A DNA stretch of 64,000 bases from Actinosynnema pretiosum (GTDB lineage: Bacteria; Actinomycetota; Actinomycetes; Mycobacteriales; Pseudonocardiaceae). A program made the position numbers and the translations under genes. Shown here in pieces: positions 37,842 to 48,463 of this stretch; position 1 is the first letter of the stretch, and the number at the start of each line of letters is the position of its first letter. The notes beneath the pieces are model-generated. The model ran no database searches and was not told the DNA's origin. It was given only the letters and a program-made list of their open reading frames with translations. The stretch spans positions 186,001 through 250,000 of the forward strand of contig NZ_JAMTCF010000012.1 of the NCBI RefSeq assembly GCF_024171695.1, given 5' to 3'.

Positions 37842-38477
37842 TCAGCCGCCGATCTTCCGCTGGATCTCGACGCACTTCGGCGCGGTGTTCATGGCCTGCT
37901 CCAGCTCGGGAACGGCGGAGACCTTCTCACCGTGCGCGAGCAGGGCGCTGGCGGCGTCGAGGCCACCGGCCTGGGACACCGCCTGGGCGAAGTCGGGATC
38001 CTCGGGGTCGAGCGCCGCGACCTGCTGCTCGGCCTTCCCCAACTGGTCGTTGACCTTGCCGAGCACCTCGATGATCTCGGCGTGCAGCTCCTCGGCCCCG
38101 GCGAGCGGAACGCCGATCTTCGCGAGCTCCCCCTCGGCCGCCGTGAAATCGGTCTCCAACCCGGAGACGAGTTGCGTGAAAGCCGCCAGTTGCGCTTTGT
38201 TGCGCTCCACCACGTCGGTGATGGCGGGCAGCTGGGTGTGCTTCTCCTGGTAGGCCTGGAGGCCGAGGGCGTACCCGCCGACCAGCCCGCAGTAGGCCTC
38301 GACCCACGTGGTGACCTTGTCACCCGGCGGCGCGGCAGCGGTCCCGGACGACGTGGCCGACGCGGGCGCGGAGGTCCCGGAGGACGGGGGCGCGGCGGGG
38401 TCGGTGGGACCGGACGAGCAGGCGGACAGCGCGACGGCGGCGACGAGCAGCGCCCCGACGGCGGAGTGGTGCTTCAC
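37842..38477 (-). CDS. Paralogous lipoprotein C (PEL-x9-C family)
   Basis: A 211-residue lipoprotein (lipobox ALSAC, Cys20) with Cys63 (AYCGLVGG) and Cys202 (PELEQAMNTAPKC). The helical core contains LAKIGVPLAGAEELHAEIIEVL and LDPEDPDFAQAV, clearly related to copies A and B (for example LHAEIVKFL in B, LDPASPTF in A). The GTG at 38477 was chosen because the signal peptide and the shared GGGGGTA leader fit it; the open frame continues upstream without meaning. Confidence 0.75.
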   Translation of the reverse strand: MKHHSAVGALLVAAVALSACSSGPTDPAAPPSSGTSAPASATSSGTAAAPPGDKVTTWVEAYCGLVGGYALGLQAYQEKHTQLPAITDVVERNKAQLAAFTQLVSGLETDFTAAEGELAKIGVPLAGAEELHAEIIEVLGKVNDQLGKAEQQVAALDPEDPDFAQAVSQAGGLDAASALLAHGEKVSAVPELEQAMNTAPKCVEIQRKIGG

Positions 38478-38645
38478 GGTTTCTACCCCCGCACGAGTGA
38501 GTTGATCTCGAACAAGGTAGCGATCCGCCGGACCACCGACCAGGGTCCGGCGAGCGGCGCACCCGGTCGGGCGCGGCCCGCGAACCCCCACGACCACCGC
38601 CCCCACGGCAGGACTCCCCTGACCTGGGGGAACCCACCCGTCAGC

Positions 38646-39284
38646 TCACGAGGTCGACGGCGGAACGGAGGACTCCGGCGCGGGCGCGTCGGCGGTCGCG
38701 GACGGTGACGGGCTGGCGGTGCGCAGCGCCTGGCACTTCGGGGCCTTGCGGGCGGCGGCGGCCAGCTCCGGCGTGGACTCGACCTCCTTCAGCGGCACGC
38801 TGAAGTCCGCGAGCTTGGCCAGCGCGTCCCTGGCGGGCGCGAGGCCGCCGTACTGGTCGTTCGCGTCGGCCTGCTCCACGGCGGACTTGGCGTCGGTGAA
38901 CACCGTGGCCATCTCGGTGAAGGTGGTCGCCATCTTCTCCACGACCTGGTCCCCGCCCGCGACCGGGGACTGCCCCACGGCGCGCAGCTCGGTCGCGCTC
39001 TTGGTGAACGCCTCGCCGAACTGGCCCATGTAGGTGGCCATCAGCTCCTTGCGCTTGCCGGGGTCGGTGACGTCCGCGCCCGGCGGGGTCTTCTGGACGG
39101 TGGCGAACGCCGAGGTCGCCGAGCACACCTTGTCCAGGTAGTCGGCGGCGAGCTGCTCCGGCGAGGCGGAGGTGGACGTGCTGCTCGTGGTCGGCGTCGG
39201 CTCGGTGCCCTGCCCGGTGCAGCCCGCGAGCAGGCCCGCGGAGAGCGCCGAGGCGGCGACGGCGGTGACGAGGCGGGCTCTCAT
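38646..39284 (-). CDS. Paralogous lipoprotein D (PEL-x9-C family, most divergent)
   Basis: A 212-residue lipoprotein (lipobox LLAGC, Cys22) with Cys54 (DKVCSAT) and Cys184 (PELAAAARKAPKC), the same frame as copies A-C, but with a less similar helical core and a Pro/Ser-rich tail after the last Cys. It uses an ATG start with GGGAG 7 nt upstream instead of the GGGGGTA leader of the others. First in the transcription order; a hairpin separates it from hppA. Confidence 0.75.
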   Translation of the reverse strand: MRARLVTAVAASALSAGLLAGCTGQGTEPTPTTSSTSTSASPEQLAADYLDKVCSATSAFATVQKTPPGADVTDPGKRKELMATYMGQFGEAFTKSATELRAVGQSPVAGGDQVVEKMATTFTEMATVFTDAKSAVEQADANDQYGGLAPARDALAKLADFSVPLKEVESTPELAAAARKAPKCQALRTASPSPSATADAPAPESSVPPSTS

Positions 39285-39347
39285 GTCGGTCTCCCTGGCA
39301 GGCGCGGGTGGTCGGTGCTCGACCCCCATTCCACCGAACGCCCCCGA

Positions 39348-39376
39348 GGGGGAGCACCACGGGGTGGTGCTCCCCC
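39348..39376. terminator. Hairpin terminator between hppA and lipoprotein D
   Basis: Perfect 13-bp stem (39348-39360 with 39364-39376) and 3-nt loop, 32 bp past the hppA stop on the minus strand. Confidence 0.8.
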
Positions 39377-39407
39377 CTGCCGAACGGGCCTTTCCCGGCG
39401 GCCCCGA

Positions 39408-41768
<2,361 letters not shown>

Positions 41769-42003
41769 CCGTCCTCCTGGTTGAGTGATGAGCCCAACGA
41801 AGGTGCCTCGACGACCGCTTCGGCACGGGCCGCCTACACCCGGTCTGTCCCGACGCGACGTGATCCATCCCTCATTGGATGCGATAGCGGCGGAGTCTAT
41901 TCACCTCCGGGCCGGGGGCGACAGTGCGTCTCAATCCGTGCACGCACCGTTATCAACGCAGGAAGCCGCCGTGATCGTGGACCGGTGTGCTTAGCTGCCG
42001 CCT

Positions 42004-44400
42004 GTGGCGAACCAGGGACGTCGACTGCTGGACCGGGTGCTCGCCGGGGTTCCGCTCGGCGAGGCCCCGCTGACGCACGCCGAGGAGCTCCCCGGCCGGG
42101 AGGCGCGGGAGGTCCCGTGGCCGTCCTGGGCGGCCCCCGAGGTGGTGTCCGCGCTGGTGGACCGGGGGGTGCCCGCGCCGTGGTCGCACCAGGCGCTCGC
42201 GGCGGAGCTGGCGTGGTCGGGGCGGGACGTGGTGGTGGCGACCGGCACCGCGTCGGGCAAGTCGCTGGCCTACCAGCTGCCGGTGCTGAGCGCGCTCGTG
42301 GCGGACGGGCGGGCAACTGCTCTGTACCTGTCGCCGACGAAGGCGCTGGGCGCGGACCAGATCCGCGCGGTGGAGGAGCTGGCGGTGCCGGGGGTGCGGG
42401 CGGCCTCGTTCGACGGGGACACCGCGATGGACGAGCGGGACTGGGTGCGGGCGCACGCGAACTGGGTGTTCAGCAACCCGGACATGCTGCACCGGGGCGT
42501 GCTGCCGAACCACGCGCGGTGGATCCGGTTCTTCCGCAAGCTCGCGTACGTGGTGGTGGACGAGTGCCACTCGTACCGGGGCGTGTTCGGCTCGCACGTG
42601 GCGCTGCTGCTGCGGCGGTTGCGGCGGGTGGCGCGGCGGTACGGGGCGGACCCGGTGTTCGTGCTGGCGTCGGCGACCGTGGCCGAGCCCGCGGCGTCGG
42701 CGGAGCGGCTGGTGGGGAAGCCGTGCGAGGCGGTGGTGGAGGACGGGTCGCCGCGCGCCGGGCGGGTGGTGGCGCTGTGGGAGCCGCCGCTGCTGGCCGA
42801 GCTGGAGGGCGAGAACGGCGCGCCGGTGCGGCGGTCGGCGGGCGCGGAGACGGCGCGCATCCTGGCGGACCTGGTGGTCGAGGGGGCGCGGTCGCTGGCG
42901 TTCGTGCGGTCGCGGGTCGGGGCCGAGCTGACCGCGATGGGCGCGCGGCGGGCGCTGGCCGAGGTGGACCCGGAGCTGCCTGGGCGGGTCGCCGCCTACC
43001 GGGGCGGGTACCTGCCGGAGGAGCGGCGGGCGCTGGAGAAGGCGCTGGCGAGCGGGGACCTGCTCGGGGTGGCGACGACGAACGCGCTGGAGCTGGGCGT
43101 GGACATCGCCGGGCTGGACGCGGTGGTGGTGGCCGGGTTCCCCGGCACGCTGGCGTCGTTCTGGCAGCAGGCGGGCCGGGCCGGGCGGTCGGGCGGGGAC
43201 TCGCTGGTGGTGTTCGTGGCGCGGGACGACCCGCTGGACACGTACCTGGCGCACCACCCGGAGGCGGTGCTGCGGCGGCCGGTGGAGGCGACCGTGCTCG
43301 ACCCGTCGAACCCGTACGTGCTGGCCCCGCACCTGGCGTGCGCGGCGGCCGAGCTGCCGCTGACCGAGGAGTGCCTGGCGGGGTTCGGGGAGGGCGCGCG
43401 CGAGGTGGTGGACGGCCTGGTCGCGGACCGCGTGCTGCGGCGGCGGCCCAACGGCGGCTGGTACTGGACGGCGCGGGAGCGCCCGCAGGGGCAGGTGGAC
43501 ATCCGGGGGTCGGGCGGCGAGCAGGTCGTGGTCGTGGAGGGCGACACCGGGCGGGTGCTCGGCACGGTCGACCCGGCGGCGGCGCACTGGACGGTGCACG
43601 AGGGCGCGGTGTACCTGCACCAGGGCGAGTCGTACGTGGTGGGCTCGCTGGACCTGGAGGCCGGGATCGCGCTGGTGCGCGCGGAGCGCCCGGACTGGAG
43701 CACGACCGCGCGGGACACGAAGGACATCGTGGTGGTGCGGGTCGAGCAGGAGCGGCGGTTCGCCGGGGTGCGGGTGTGCCTGGGCGAGGTCGAGGTGACC
43801 TCGCAGGTGGTGTCGTACCTGCGCAAGCTCCCGTCCGGCCAGGTGGTCGACCAGGTGCCGCTGGACCTGCCGCCGCAGGTGCTGCGCACGCGGGCGGTCT
43901 GGTACGCGGTGGACGAGTCGTTGCTGGGCAGCGCGCCGGGGGGCGCCGGTCTGGCTCCGGCGACCGTCCCCGGCGCGCTGCACGCCGCCGAGCACGCGGC
44001 GATCGGCCTGCTACCGCTCTTCGCGACCTGCGACCGGTGGGACATCGGCGGGGTGTCGACCGCGCTGCACCAGGACACCGGGGAGGCGACGGTGTTCGTG
44101 CACGACGGTCATCCGGGTGGAGCCGGATTCGCCGACCGCGGTTTCGCCGCGGTGGTCCCGTGGTTGGCCGCGGCGCGGGAGGCGATCGTCTCGTGCGCGT
44201 GCCCTGCGGGGTGCCCGTCCTGCGTGCAGTCGCCGAAGTGCGGCAACGGCAACGATCCGCTGGACAAGGCGGGTGGCGCGGCCGTGCTGGACGTCGTCCT
44301 CAGGGCGGTGGGAGAACAACCGCCACCCGACGCCCAGCCCGACCGGCTGGGTGGTGCTGGTGAAACCGGTGGAACCGGTGGTGCTGGCCTGACTGGTTGA
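42004..44400 (+). CDS. DEAD/DEAH-box helicase with C-terminal DUF1998 Cys cluster (YprA/MrfA type)
   Basis: A 798-residue superfamily 2 helicase, counterpart of M. tuberculosis Rv3649 and relative of B. subtilis MrfA (YprA), a mitomycin C repair factor. Motif I is ATGTASGKS (79-87), motif II DECH (186-189), motif III SAT in VLASATV, and motif VI QQAGRAGRSG. The DUF1998 region ends in a four-Cys cluster, CACPAGCPSC plus KCGNG, that binds metal. The last 15 residues are low-complexity Gly/Thr that merge into the following repeat. GTG start without a clear ribosome site; TTAGCT sits 7 nt upstream. Divergent from hppA. Confidence 0.92.
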   Translation: MANQGRRLLDRVLAGVPLGEAPLTHAEELPGREAREVPWPSWAAPEVVSALVDRGVPAPWSHQALAAELAWSGRDVVVATGTASGKSLAYQLPVLSALVADGRATALYLSPTKALGADQIRAVEELAVPGVRAASFDGDTAMDERDWVRAHANWVFSNPDMLHRGVLPNHARWIRFFRKLAYVVVDECHSYRGVFGSHVALLLRRLRRVARRYGADPVFVLASATVAEPAASAERLVGKPCEAVVEDGSPRAGRVVALWEPPLLAELEGENGAPVRRSAGAETARILADLVVEGARSLAFVRSRVGAELTAMGARRALAEVDPELPGRVAAYRGGYLPEERRALEKALASGDLLGVATTNALELGVDIAGLDAVVVAGFPGTLASFWQQAGRAGRSGGDSLVVFVARDDPLDTYLAHHPEAVLRRPVEATVLDPSNPYVLAPHLACAAAELPLTEECLAGFGEGAREVVDGLVADRVLRRRPNGGWYWTARERPQGQVDIRGSGGEQVVVVEGDTGRVLGTVDPAAAHWTVHEGAVYLHQGESYVVGSLDLEAGIALVRAERPDWSTTARDTKDIVVVRVEQERRFAGVRVCLGEVEVTSQVVSYLRKLPSGQVVDQVPLDLPPQVLRTRAVWYAVDESLLGSAPGGAGLAPATVPGALHAAEHAAIGLLPLFATCDRWDIGGVSTALHQDTGEATVFVHDGHPGGAGFADRGFAAVVPWLAAAREAIVSCACPAGCPSCVQSPKCGNGNDPLDKAGGAAVLDVVLRAVGEQPPPDAQPDRLGGAGETGGTGGAGLTG

Positions 44401-44560
44401 GCTGGTACTGCGGGTTGAGCTGGTGGCGCCATGGCACTGGCGCCACGGGTGGTGCTGATCTCGCGGGAGGTGTTGATCTCGCGGGTGGTGCTGGCACTGC
44501 GGTGGTGCTGGCACTGCGGGTGGAGCGGTGGCGCCATGGCACTGGCACCACGGTGGTGCG
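44401..44560. repeat. Degenerate GC-rich minisatellite after the helicase gene
   Basis: GGTGGCGCCATGGCACTGGC occurs at about 44423 and 44527; between them are short tandem units such as TGATCTCGCGGGxGGTGxT (two copies) and GGTGGTGCTGGCACTGCG (two copies). Frames in either strand give only repeat peptides. Confidence 0.6.
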
Positions 44561-44699
44561 GTCCTCTTCAGCTTCACCGCCACCGGGGTCGGGGTCCCCG
44601 GCGGCGGCACGAACACGTCGGGGGTACCGGTCCCCTCGGTGCCGCATCAGCGGTAGTGCTGGTCTTGCCCCCGGCAAAGGCCTGGGCCTTGGCCAGGGC

Positions 44700-44950
44700 G
44701 TGATTCTGGCCGTGGCCTGGTTCTGGCCGTGGCCCGGTTCTAGGCGTGGCCGTGGCTGTTGGCGCTGTTCGTGCTCTCGGCCGTAGTTCTGGCCGTGTTC
44801 CCGGCGTTCCCACTGACCCCGGCGTTCCCCGCCAGCCCCGGTGTTCCCGCTGTTCCCAGCACTTCCGGCGTTCTGGCGCTTCCGGTGTTCCCACCGCTCG
44901 CCGTTCTACCGCTCGCCGTTCGGCGTTCCCGCCGTTCGCCGTTTCCGCCG
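44700..44950. repeat. Degenerate repeat tract upstream of the primase-like gene's 3' end
   Basis: Tandem TTCTGGCCGTGGCC(C/T)GG-like units (44705-44760) and then TTCCCGGCGTTCCC and CGCTCGCCGTT-like units (44795-44950). Nothing coding is supported here; it abuts the stop of the minus-strand gene at 44955. Confidence 0.55.
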
Positions 44951-44954
44951 CTCG

Positions 44955-45560
44955 TCAGGACTCGACGGAGACGAGCCCCTCGTGACGCACGGCCAAGGCG
45001 GAGCCGATGGCGTCGAGCACGGTGCCGGGCGCGGGCAGCTGCCACCCGCACACCTGCGGCTTGACCCGCCAGTGCACGACCCCGTGCCGCGCGGGCGAGG
45101 GCGGGAGGGTGATGTGCTCGCCGCGCGCCCGGTGGACGACGCCGCGCGCGGCGAGGTCCTCCCGAACCACACCGCCGGACCGCACGAGGAACATCCACCG
45201 CCCGTCCGGGGTGGCCACGATCGGCGCGGGCGCACCGGCGGTGCGCAGCGCGACGGCGGCCCGCTTGCCCAGCTCGGCACCGACCTCGACGGCGTCCACG
45301 CCGTGCCCGGTGGCGAGCAGGATCGTGTAGGAGCCGCCGGTCCACCAGGTGGCGACCTGCTCGGGCCGCGTGCCGATCCGCTCGCGCCAGTCGGCGTGCA
45401 CCGGAACGGGCCCGCTCGCCTCGACCTGGTCGCGCCCGAGCCAGCCGTCACCCGAGGGGTAGGTACCGGGGAGCACCGGCCATCCGTGCCACGCGAGGTT
45501 GACCGCCTCCGCGCGCAGCTCGATGCGGAACGCTCCGCGCCAGCTCTCCGACCACTCCAT
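44955..45560 (-). CDS. Bifunctional primase/polymerase N-terminal domain-like protein
   Basis: A 201-residue cytoplasmic protein resembling the archaeo-eukaryotic primase (Prim-Pol) N-terminal domain found in actinobacteria: AVNLAWHGWPVLPGTYPSG at the start, VATWWTGGSYTILLATGHGVDAVEV (about 69-93) at the expected catalytic strand, and a late GVVHWRV. The catalytic DxD is reduced to DAVE (89-92), so activity is uncertain. It lacks any helicase domain. The ATG has AGGAGG about 9 nt upstream. It is near, but not inside, the Tad cluster. Confidence 0.65.
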   Translation of the reverse strand: MEWSESWRGAFRIELRAEAVNLAWHGWPVLPGTYPSGDGWLGRDQVEASGPVPVHADWRERIGTRPEQVATWWTGGSYTILLATGHGVDAVEVGAELGKRAAVALRTAGAPAPIVATPDGRWMFLVRSGGVVREDLAARGVVHRARGEHITLPPSPARHGVVHWRVKPQVCGWQLPAPGTVLDAIGSALAVRHEGLVSVES

Positions 45561-45989
45561 CTTGGGTTCGCCTCCTCGAAAACCGCGACTCTGCGTCGGG
45601 GCGGTGTTGACGCGACACCTTCGCGGTGCCGCCACTTGAACTAACGGCACGACCCACCCCCTCGGTAACCCGCGAGTCGACAACTGGTCGCTCGGGCACG
45701 GCGAGCGCCAAGACCGACTTCGCCGCGCTGAACGCCGCACACCCCCACCACCCCCGCGCAAACCCCCGATTCCCCAAACTGTGAACCCGCTCACCGTGGC
45801 GAGACGACCGCTCGTCGCGCCACAGCGGTGAAACGCGACCACGAGAACTGCGACAAACGGTTGGCTCAGCGAATCCGCACTGAGGCGGGATAGGACGAGA
45901 AGGGGAGAGGGAACCGCGAACCCAGGCACAGGAACCGCACCCACCGAGCAGAACTCGGGCGCACGCGAGGAAGTCACAGACAGGGAATG
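45561..45989. other. Gap between primase-like gene and Tad cluster
   Basis: No gene seen. An imperfect hairpin (about 45796-45828, TGGCGAGACGAC with GTCGCGCCA) is the only structure. The promoter of the primase-like gene must lie here. Confidence 0.4.
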
Positions 45990-46325
45990 TCAGGGACCGG
46001 CTCGGGCAAGCCCGATGGGCGTGCCGAACAGGCTGGCGGGCCCCGACACCTCGACGGTCACCTCCCAACCGCGCACCGAACACCGCTCCAGCACCGCCCC
46101 CATCTCCCGAACGACCCGCTCAGCCCACCCGCAGGCCGCGTCATCGCCCTCCACCAACCGCCCGGCCGCAGCGAGCGCGGCGAGGTCAGCAGCCGCGACC
46201 ACCCGGTGCCGCACCACGACCGCCGCACCGAACCGCACGCCGAGCACGGCCAACGACACCAGCACCACCACCATCCCCGCGCCCAGCACCGAGGCCGATC
46301 CCCGATCTCCGAGCCGCATTCGCAT
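45990..46325 (-). CDS. TadE-like/Rv3654c-type secreted helper protein of the Tad cluster
   Basis: A 111-residue protein with a short basic start MRMRLGDRGSASV and one hydrophobic segment (about 15-35), followed by an extracytoplasmic domain with two Cys (65 and 82). The DRGSAS entry and layout are those of TadE/TadF-like pseudopilins and match Rv3654c, last gene of the mycobacterial tad locus. The ATG at 46319 (two codons later) has better spacing from GAGGGG and may be the true start. A hairpin separates it from the preceding tadE. Confidence 0.75.
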   Translation of the reverse strand: MRMRLGDRGSASVLGAGMVVVLVSLAVLGVRFGAAVVVRHRVVAAADLAALAAAGRLVEGDDAACGWAERVVREMGAVLERCSVRGWEVTVEVSGPASLFGTPIGLARAGP

Positions 46326-46394
46326 TCACCCCTCAACGGATCGCTCGCGGACAAGAGGAAAACGTTTGCCCCACCAGCCCCCAGGCCAGCCCCC

Positions 46395-46427
46395 AGGCGG
46401 TGGCCGCCCCTTGGGCGGCCACCGCCT
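46395..46427. terminator. Perfect hairpin inside the Tad cluster
   Basis: A 15-bp perfect stem (46395-46409 with 46413-46427) with a CTT loop in the 126-bp gap between tadE and the last Tad gene. It may terminate or attenuate transcription there, or protect the upstream message. Confidence 0.65.
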
Positions 46428-46451
46428 TCCCGTGGCGCGCAGCGATCTGCT

Positions 46452-46877
46452 CTAGCCGCCCAACGGGACGTCGTCCGACGGGGCACGCCCCACCGGCGGG
46501 TCGCGGTTCCCCGGCGCCCGGTCAGCCACTCCCCCGGCAACGCCCGCCTCCGGATCCACGTCCTCCAGAACCGCGTAGGCGCTGGCCTTGATCCAGGACA
46601 CCGCCACCACCACGGTCGCCGCGTCGGGTTCCCTGGTCACGGTCAGGGTCGCGTTCTCCGGTGCGATGCGGTCGACCGCTCTCCTCGCCTCGGATTCCGG
46701 GTCGCCCCTGGCGATGAGGCGGGCGGCTTCCCTCGCCGCGTCGGTGCAGCGCAGGTGGTCGACCACGGTCAGCACGCCCTCCGCGCAGCAGGCCAGGACC
46801 AGGAGCGCGGTGAGCATCGTCAGCGCCAGCTCGACGGTCACCGAGCCCCGGTCGTCCAGGCGGGCGCGGGTGCTCAC
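46452..46877 (-). CDS. tadE: TadE family pseudopilin-like protein
   Basis: A 141-residue protein with the TadE entry VSTRARLDDRGSVTVELALTM, where DDRGSVTVE is the usual prepilin-like processing region before a TM helix (about 18-35). The rest is extracytoplasmic, with DHLRCTDAAREAARL typical of the family, and a disordered C-terminal 30 residues. The GTG start at 46877 overlaps the stop of the small pilin-like gene in a GTGA motif. It is probably a minor pilin of the pilus. Confidence 0.85.
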   Translation of the reverse strand: MSTRARLDDRGSVTVELALTMLTALLVLACCAEGVLTVVDHLRCTDAAREAARLIARGDPESEARRAVDRIAPENATLTVTREPDAATVVVAVSWIKASAYAVLEDVDPEAGVAGGVADRAPGNRDPPVGRAPSDDVPLGG

Positions 46878-47029
46878 GTCGCACCCGCCAGTGCTCGGTC
46901 CAGGATCGTCTTCAGGGCGTTCGCGGCCCAGCCCTGGGAGATCACGACGTATAGGACGCCCGCGAAAGCCGCTGCGCACAGGGCGCAGAAGGCGTACTCC
47001 AGCGTGGCCACACCTCGGTCATCCAACAC
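46874..47029 (-). CDS. Flp-pilin-like small protein (DUF4244)
   Basis: A 51-residue protein missed by longer length cut-offs: VLDDRGVATLEYAFCALCAA, then one TM helix ending in VVISQGW. The DRGxATxEYA sequence is the prepilin processing and pilin signature of Flp/DUF4244 proteins, which lie between tadC and tadE. It is the probable major pilin subunit. GTG 47029 is preferred because GGAGG lies 5 nt upstream; ATG 47041 would add four residues. Its stop overlaps tadE by 4 bp. Confidence 0.8.
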   Translation of the reverse strand: MLDDRGVATLEYAFCALCAAAFAGVLYVVISQGWAANALKTILDRALAGAT

Positions 47030-47050
47030 TTCATCCTCCATTGTGGACTG

Positions 47051-47608
47051 TCATCGGCTCATCCCCGAGGCGATGCCGATCAGGACCGGCGCCACCCCCA
47101 GGCACAGGAACGCGGGCAGGAAGCACAGGGACAGCGGGCCAGCCACCAGGACCGCCGCCCGCTGGGCCCTGCTCTCCGCGTCGTCGGCGGCGCTCGCGCG
47201 GAGCCTCGCCGCCAGTTCGGCCACCTGGTCCGCCAGCGCCGCGCCCGAGCGGGCGGTCCTCCTGGCGGACCTGGCCAGCGGCGCGGTCGCCGGGTGGTCC
47301 AGGGCCGGGTCCCAGGCCGTCGCCGGGTCCGCGCCCAGTGCCAGCAGGTCGCGGACCTGGCCCAGGCGTTCCGCCGGGCCCGGCGGGGTCCCCGGCAGCA
47401 CGGCGTGCAGCGCGCTCGGCACCGGGAGGCCCGAGCGCAGCGCCGCCGCGAACAGGTCCCAGGTCTCGGCCAGCGCCAGCGGGTCCGGTGGGGATCGCTT
47501 GGGGCGCTTCGGTTTCACGGTCGGCGGGGTGGGCGGGCGCAGGCGAGCGCCTGGGGAGCGCCTGCCCGGCAGGAGCAGCACGGCCAGCGCCAGCAGGAGG
47601 AAGCTCAT
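47051..47608 (-). CDS. tadC: Type II secretion system F family protein (TadC)
   Basis: Inner-membrane platform protein of the Tad pilus, 185 residues. It has an N-terminal TM segment (MSFLLLALAVLLLPG), a Pro/Lys-rich linker, the cytoplasmic GspF helices (LALAETWDLFAAALRSGLPVPSALHAV and ARTARSGAALADQVAELAARLR) and a C-terminal TM segment. The frame is open upstream into tadB, but the ATG overlaps the tadB stop in ATGA. Shorter than typical TadC proteins, as in mycobacteria (Rv3657c). Confidence 0.85.
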   Translation of the reverse strand: MSFLLLALAVLLLPGRRSPGARLRPPTPPTVKPKRPKRSPPDPLALAETWDLFAAALRSGLPVPSALHAVLPGTPPGPAERLGQVRDLLALGADPATAWDPALDHPATAPLARSARRTARSGAALADQVAELAARLRASAADDAESRAQRAAVLVAGPLSLCFLPAFLCLGVAPVLIGIASGMSR

Positions 47609-48360
47609 GCCGCGCTCCCGGTCAGGCGCGCGCTCCAGCGCAGACCCACCACCAGGAGCAGCGCCCCCACCAGCAGGAGCGCTTGCCCCGGCGCGGTGTC
47701 GCGCAGGATCGCCAGCGGTGACGTGCCGGACAGCTGACCCAGCAGGACGCCGCACACCGGCAGCGCGGCCAGCACCGCCGCGCTCGTCCTCGGGCCCGCC
47801 ATCCTGGCGTGGACGGTCCTGGTGAAGGCGGTTCTGCGCTCCAGGTCAGCGCGCGCGGTGTCGAGCACCTCGGCCAGCGGCACGCCGTGGTGGTCCGCGA
47901 GGCGCCACGCCCTGGCCAGGCGGGCGGCCGGGGTGCCCGCCAGCGCGGACACCACGTCGCCTCCCCTGGCCGTCGACGTCGCTATCGCGGTCAGCGCGGT
48001 CGCCGCGGGCTCGGCGGCGTCGTGCGCCGCCGCCAGCGCCGCGCCCGCCGGGTGGGCGCCGGTGCGCAGTTCGGCGGTGAACGCGCGCAGGCCCTCCGCC
48101 AGCGCGTCGGCCGCCAGGAGGTCGGCGCGCTGGGCGGCTCGGGCGCGGTGCGCGCGCCACAGGACCGAGGCCAGCACCGCGCCCGACACCGCACCCGCCG
48201 GGCCGAGGAGCAGGCCGAGCAGCGCGCCCGCCCCCACGACCAGCGGTGTGGTCGGGCGGAGGGTGAAGCGGGTTTTCCGGTTGCCGCGCAAGGCTTTCAG
48301 GCGGTCTCGGGCGGTGGACGGTAGGAGCAGCACCGCCACCGACAGCAGCAACAGGCTCAT
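47605..48360 (-). CDS. tadB: Type II secretion system F family protein (TadB)
   Basis: Second platform protein, 251 residues. TM segments are at the start (MSLLLLSVAVLLLP), at about 41-70 and at the C-terminus. The GspF domain contains ADALAEGLRAFTAELRTGAHPAGAA and LADHHGVPLAEVLDTARADLERR. The ATG at 48360 is chosen over an upstream GTG (48396) because it starts directly with the TM segment. It follows tadA after 103 bp and overlaps tadC by 4 bp. Confidence 0.87.
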   Translation of the reverse strand: MSLLLLSVAVLLLPSTARDRLKALRGNRKTRFTLRPTTPLVVGAGALLGLLLGPAGAVSGAVLASVLWRAHRARAAQRADLLAADALAEGLRAFTAELRTGAHPAGAALAAAHDAAEPAATALTAIATSTARGGDVVSALAGTPAARLARAWRLADHHGVPLAEVLDTARADLERRTAFTRTVHARMAGPRTSAAVLAALPVCGVLLGQLSGTSPLAILRDTAPGQALLLVGALLLVVGLRWSARLTGSAA

Positions 48361-48463
48361 GCCGACACCCGCGAACGTCGAGCTGGAGCGCAGCACCGGG
48401 GAGAGGCGGATCGCCTGCGGGCAGCGGTGGCGCGGAAGCGCGGTGTGGCGGACTCCTCCCCGG

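Noticed and set aside
44431..44703. 90-codon frame in the repeat region after the helicase
   Set aside because: Encodes only repeat-derived peptide (LRWCWHCGW-like) and lacks a start signal.
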